A stretch of 64,000 nt of DNA from Candidatus Binatia bacterium (lineage in GTDB: Bacteria > Vulcanimicrobiota > Vulcanimicrobiia > Vulcanimicrobiales > Vulcanimicrobiaceae), in NCBI GenBank assembly GCA_035544215.1, contig DATKHY010000003.1, positions 568,501 through 632,500 of the forward strand, read 5' to 3'. Position 1 is the stretch's first letter. Every line of letters begins with the position of its first letter. The notes beneath the pieces were generated by a model. It ran no database searches and was not told the origin of the DNA. It saw only the letters and a program-made list of their open reading frames with translations. Below, piece after piece: positions 56,999 to 64,000 of this stretch. The position numbers were made by a program, and so were the translations under genes.

Positions 56999-57427
56999 CT
57001 ACCCGGTCTTATGCGTTGGCACGCACAAGAGCGTGGGCGAGCCGACCGTGACTTGATCTTGCTTGAGGAACTGATTGGCATAGGGGCGCGCCGCGTTGAT
57101 CGTCGGGCCCTGGATCGCATAACAGGTCAGATGGTCCGCCGGTGAGGGTGTCCTGAAATGCGGGCCCGACAGAACTTTTTTGGCAACAGGGGTACAGAAC
57201 AGCTCGGGTGCTCCGATCTTGGTCTGATACGTCTGAAATTGGTCGGTGAGCTGAACCGCGGCGGAGGGCGACTGCCCGAATTTCGCCGTGTAGCACTCGA
57301 AATGCGAGAACGTCGTCACCATCGGCTGCATCATCGACGCGGAGGCCGCCGTCGGAGCGGTAACCCTGCCGATCAGGAAGGCCGACGCAAGCAGCACGAC
57401 GCTCAGCGCCAAACCGATAAACCGCAT
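56999..57427 (-). CDS. secreted protein with duplicated Cys repeat
   Basis: The 142-residue protein has a signal peptide (residues 1-30), then two repeats of about 50 residues. Each has a Cys-Tyr and an L-C-x-P-x-x-K end: HFECYTAKFG ... LFCTPVAKK and HLTCYAIQGP ... LLCVPTHK. The four cysteines could form two disulfides. This resembles the DUF7450-type secreted proteins, a guess from memory. The ATG at 57427 has a good AAGGAG upstream. No function known. Confidence 0.6.
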   Translation of the reverse strand: MRFIGLALSVVLLASAFLIGRVTAPTAASASMMQPMVTTFSHFECYTAKFGQSPSAAVQLTDQFQTYQTKIGAPELFCTPVAKKVLSGPHFRTPSPADHLTCYAIQGPTINAARPYANQFLKQDQVTVGSPTLLCVPTHKTG

Positions 57428-57543
57428 ATGGAACTCCTTACACGCCCGGACGCGAAGGAGCTGAGCCTTCCCTGGCGTGCAGGCCAAGCATACATCCGGC
57501 GGCAGGAAATGCCAAGGGGGCGCCGGGCTGCGCCCTACGGCAG

Positions 57544-57993
57544 CTAGCCGCGCAGGGCCTGACTGTAGATCTCGTCCAGGTCCTCGACGGTGTTAAGCGT
57601 CACGGCGTCCCTGACGGATGCGTCGCCGATCTTCGAGCTCTGACGCATGCTCTTGGCCAGGTCGTCGCCGTGGTTGTAGGCGCGGATCGCAGCGTTGTGG
57701 CGCTCGATCGTCCCCTTGTCGGTCTTCCCGTTGGCCGCTATCCACTCTTCGAATTCCATGTAGCGCGGCTTCTTTTGGCGTACGAAATCGATCGTCTTTT
57801 GGCGATCCAGACCCAGTGCGCTCAGCGTCATCGCATCGAAACCGGCCCCGCACTCATCGTAGCCGTCCGGTAGCGCGCCGATCGACGCCAGCGAGAGTTT
57901 GAGCCAGAGGCGCGGCACGTGGATCGCGCCGAGCGGTCCGGCGGTTCCGGAACTCACCAAAGGCACGATGTTCGTTTCAGGTTCGGTGGCCAT
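57544..57993 (-). CDS. DUF5069-like protein
   Basis: The 149-residue protein begins after a Ser/Thr/Pro-rich start with HVPRLWLKLSLASIGALPDG, then FDAMTLSALGLDRQKTIDFV, and a helical C-terminus. This is the layout of the DUF5069 family of unknown function. It lies 18 bp after the dehydrogenase at 58012 on the same strand, so the two may be an operon. Confidence 0.65.
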   Translation of the reverse strand: MATEPETNIVPLVSSGTAGPLGAIHVPRLWLKLSLASIGALPDGYDECGAGFDAMTLSALGLDRQKTIDFVRQKKPRYMEFEEWIAANGKTDKGTIERHNAAIRAYNHGDDLAKSMRQSSKIGDASVRDAVTLNTVEDLDEIYSQALRG

Positions 57994-58011
57994 CTGTATT
58001 CCTCCGGATGG

Positions 58012-58923
58012 TTAAGAGCTTGTCGCCGCCGAGCGGCCGTGGCGTGACTTGAACGTGAGCTCGGATACGCCCGATTTATCGAGGTCGCCGAGGCCTAGCG
58101 CCTTCATGCGCTCGTATTGTTCGAACGTCGCTCGCGTGAGGGGCAGGCTGAGGTCGACGCCGGCGGCGAGTCCGAGCGCGATCCCACTGTCTTTGGCCGC
58201 GTGCGCCGCCGAGAAATAGACGTCGTGTTCGCGATTCTGCATGTCGGCGCCGTCGGTCTCTAGCACGCGCGAGTTCGCGCCTGTCTGCGAAAAGACTTCG
58301 CGCAGCATATCGAGGTCGAGTCCCAGCGCGTCGCCGAGGCCGATCCCCTCCGCGAGCCCCGCCGTGTTGATGTTCATCACCATGTTCACCAACGCTTTGA
58401 CCTGCGCGGCCTTGCCCGCTTCGCCGATGTACTTCAGCGAAATGCTCATCTTCTCAAGGAGCGGCTTGATCCGTTCGAACGCGTCGCGGCGCCCGCCAAT
58501 CATGAGGTAGAGCGTGCCCTCGCGAGCCTGCGAGATCGAGCTCGCCATGCACGCCTCGAGCGAGTCCGCGCCGTGGGCGCGCGCCATGCGCTCGACGTCC
58601 ACGTGCACCTTGGGCGTGACCGTCGCGCAGTTGATGAAGATCTTCCCGCGAGCGCCGGTCAGCAGCGAGTCGCCTTCGGTTGCGAAAATGCGATGCATCG
58701 CTGCGTCGTCGGTTACGACGGTGATGACGACGTCGGACAGCTCCGTGACCCGCGCGAGCGATTCCGCGACCTCGCCGCCGGCGTCCGCGGCCGTCTCCTC
58801 CGCGGACTCGCGCCGAACGTCGTACAGCGCCGCGATCGGGTAGCCCACGTCGCGCAGTCGCCTGGCAATGTTCGCGCCCATCCGGCCGGTGCCGACGACG
58901 CCGACTCTTTCAAGCCCGCTCAT
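58012..58923 (-). CDS. NAD(P)-dependent 3-hydroxyisobutyrate dehydrogenase-family protein
   Basis: The 303-residue protein has the dinucleotide fold GVVGTGRMGANIARRL (8-23) and the second-half KALVNMVMN segment with the catalytic Lys of beta-hydroxyacid dehydrogenases (GKAAQVKALVNMVMNINTAG). It oxidises or reduces a small beta-hydroxy acid, possibly glyoxylate-type. The substrate is unknown. It is divergent from the secreted protein at 59059. Confidence 0.82.
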   Translation of the reverse strand: MSGLERVGVVGTGRMGANIARRLRDVGYPIAALYDVRRESAEETAADAGGEVAESLARVTELSDVVITVVTDDAAMHRIFATEGDSLLTGARGKIFINCATVTPKVHVDVERMARAHGADSLEACMASSISQAREGTLYLMIGGRRDAFERIKPLLEKMSISLKYIGEAGKAAQVKALVNMVMNINTAGLAEGIGLGDALGLDLDMLREVFSQTGANSRVLETDGADMQNREHDVYFSAAHAAKDSGIALGLAAGVDLSLPLTRATFEQYERMKALGLGDLDKSGVSELTFKSRHGRSAATSS

Positions 58924-59058
58924 GTTCGTTGCGTCGCATTACCCCAACTCACGACGAATTCTTGCCGGAGGGCAAGCTAGCAGGCATGCGGGAGCCCGCT
59001 GCCAAACGATGACGGGAAGCCGGCATTCTGCCGGACCTAGGAGGAGACAACGACTGCT

Positions 59059-59640
59059 ATGAAACGCATTTTTATTCTCGTTGCGGTCGCACTTGCGACC
59101 GTCATTCCGTCTTACGCCGTCGCGCAGGTCGAGAGCACCCCGATCCCGGCGCCGCCCAAACCGAACTTCTCGGCGATGCAATTCCTGATCGGCACCTGGA
59201 CGTGCAGCACGAAGAGCGCACGACGGCCGTCGGCATACATCACCACCACAGCGTACACGATGGACCCCAGCGGCTGGTGGATCAACCAGACGTCGACGAC
59301 AAAAGCCAACTCCTGGATTCCCACGACGACGACCGCTTACGATAAGATCACCTACGATGCAACGCCGGGCCTCCCGCCCACCCATCGCTGGGTCGACGTC
59401 AGCTACGGCGACGAAGGCGGCTACGGCCTTTCGTTCTCGAGCGGCTGGAACGGTAACAAGATGTCGTGGCACGACGTTTCCTTCGCGCCGGGCGGCGACG
59501 TCAAGAGCCAAACCGACCAGATCGTAACGAAGGTCAGTAACACCAAGATTACGTCGGCATCATCGTTCACGGAAATGAAGACCGGCCGCGTCGTCGGCGT
59601 TACCGGAGTTTGCACGAAACACCAAAGCGGACAAACATAG
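59059..59640 (+). CDS. secreted beta-rich protein (DUF1579/lipocalin-like)
   Basis: The 193-residue product has a signal peptide (residues 1-22, ending SYAVAQ) and a beta-rich domain with the FLIGTWTCSTKS-type start found in DUF1579/lipocalin-like secreted proteins. Repeated aromatic strands such as GYGLSFSSGWNGNKMSWHDV follow. The ATG is preceded by GGAGGAG. Function unknown. Confidence 0.6.
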   Translation: MKRIFILVAVALATVIPSYAVAQVESTPIPAPPKPNFSAMQFLIGTWTCSTKSARRPSAYITTTAYTMDPSGWWINQTSTTKANSWIPTTTTAYDKITYDATPGLPPTHRWVDVSYGDEGGYGLSFSSGWNGNKMSWHDVSFAPGGDVKSQTDQIVTKVSNTKITSASSFTEMKTGRVVGVTGVCTKHQSGQT

Positions 59641-59646
59641 AAGATA

Positions 59647-59676
59647 AAGGGGCCCCGCGTTTCCGCGGGGCCCCTT
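59647..59676. terminator. bidirectional intrinsic terminator
   Basis: A perfect 13-bp stem AAGGGGCCCCGCG / CGCGGGGCCCCTT with a TTTC loop, followed on + by CTCTTTCAC and on - by TATCTTC. It lies between the secreted protein stop at 59640 and the rpoB stop at 59698. Confidence 0.85.
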
Positions 59677-59697
59677 CTCTTTCACTCCTCGTTCGAG

Positions 59698-63621
<3,924 letters not shown>

Positions 63622-63932
63622 TACTCTCTTTCTTTGCGTTCGAATCTCTTAAGTAAAAAACCGTGAGGGCGCGGGCATTTCCGGGCACACCAAAAAGACG
63701 AAACACGGGCTCCGAAAAATGGAGGTGTCTCGCCCTGCTCTGTTCGGCGGCTTTCATGCGCCCCGGGGCATAGGCGACAAGTTTAGCACCCGTCGCCATG
63801 GGCGTCAAGAAACCTGCTTGGTGCCCGGTGGGCGGCTTCGGCAAGCTTCGCACTGGCTTGGCCGCCGGGCGGCCGGTGCGTAGGTCCCGCGCCGCTCTCC
63901 GTCGCAGGCATGGAAGGCTCGGAGGTGCCCTT
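63622..63932. other. intergenic region with the rpoB promoter
   Basis: This 311-bp interval separates rpoB (-) from a lipoprotein gene (+). It contains the promoter at 63780-63808. The rpoB leader is about 150 nt. No rplL or rplJ lies here on the minus strand, although rplJL often precedes rpoB. Confidence 0.6.
63780..63808 (-). promoter_or_regulatory. sigma70-type promoter of rpoB
   Basis: On the minus strand TTGACG (63803-63808) and TAAACT (63780-63785) with a 17-bp spacer. The distance to the ATG is about 160 bp. Confidence 0.8.
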
Positions 63933-64000
63933 ATGTCAAGGAGCTGCGCCCTTATCCTGCTGGCCTTACTCGCCGGCTGCGCCGCGTCCACCCAGCCGCA
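63933..64000 (+). CDS. lipoprotein, partial N-terminus
   Basis: The start of a gene cut by the window edge. ATG preceded by GGAGGTG, then MSRSCALILLALLAGCAAST, a lipoprotein signal peptide with lipobox LAGC. The mature part is not visible, so no function can be given. Confidence 0.65.
   Translation, partial: MSRSCALILLALLAGCAASTQP

Overview
The window is a GC-rich bacterial chromosome segment that contains nearly the whole ribosomal-protein/RNA-polymerase superregion. Many genes start with GTG or TTG. The accessory genes are typical of uncultivated terrestrial bacteria: tandem-repeat GloVer-type lipoprotein, beta-propeller lipoproteins, retropepsin-like secreted proteases and an aerobic aryl-CoA pathway. 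The best guess is a member of Candidatus Eremiobacterota (WPS-2) or a nearby candidate phylum. This is inferred from gene content; no database comparison was possible. Layout: 1-2.5 kb, the tail of a PLP-dependent sulfur-amino-acid enzyme, a CoA-binding protein and a multicopper oxidase (+). 2.6-6.1 kb, a propeller lipoprotein, a phosphoesterase and a LuxE-like acyl-protein synthetase (-). 6.1-24.6 kb, the alpha, spc and S10 operons (-), read from the right as rplC-rplD-rplW-rplB-rpsS-rplV-rpsC-rplP-rpmC-rpsQ-rplN-rplX-rplE-rpsN-rpsH-rplF-rplR-rpsE-rplO-secY-adk-map-infA-rpmJ-rpsM, then three accessory genes, then rpsK-rpsD-rpoA-rplQ. rpmD (L30) is missing. 24.7-31.4 kb, accessory genes: protease, glutaryl-CoA dehydrogenase-like enzyme, split chromate transporter, and a divergent HIT/HIT-like paralogue pair. 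31.5-38.7 kb, the str region (-): rpsL-rpsG-fusA, then two surface-protein genes on the + strand, then tuf-rpsJ. rpoB is at 59.7-63.6 kb. Strong sigma70-type promoters (TTGAC- or TTGATT boxes with 17-18 bp spacers) precede rplC, tuf, rpsL and rpoB. Several intrinsic terminators are visible. 40.6-55.2 kb carries genes that together suggest aerobic degradation of 2-aminobenzoate (anthranilate) through CoA thioesters: a DUF3311/solute-symporter pair, a RidA-family protein, an aryl-CoA ligase, an acyl-CoA dehydrogenase, an enoyl-CoA hydratase, an SDR and a fused FAD-monooxygenase/old-yellow-enzyme resembling 2-aminobenzoyl-CoA monooxygenase/reductase. A LuxR-type regulator follows the last two. 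A membrane-protein/glycosyltransferase pair and a GIY-YIG gene split the cluster. The most unusual signal is a dispersed palindromic repeat (arms CCCTTCGAC and GCTCAGGATGAC around a variable stem-loop), with about 13 copies in the window. Six copies form nested inverted arrays around the 291-bp GIY-YIG nuclease gene (49319-49926), including a perfect 36-bp inverted repeat. This resembles the REP/RAYT arrangement but with a different nuclease. Other copies lie between convergent genes, beside the rpsL promoter, at the stop codon of the CoA ligase, and inside the apparent 5' coding end of rpsQ.
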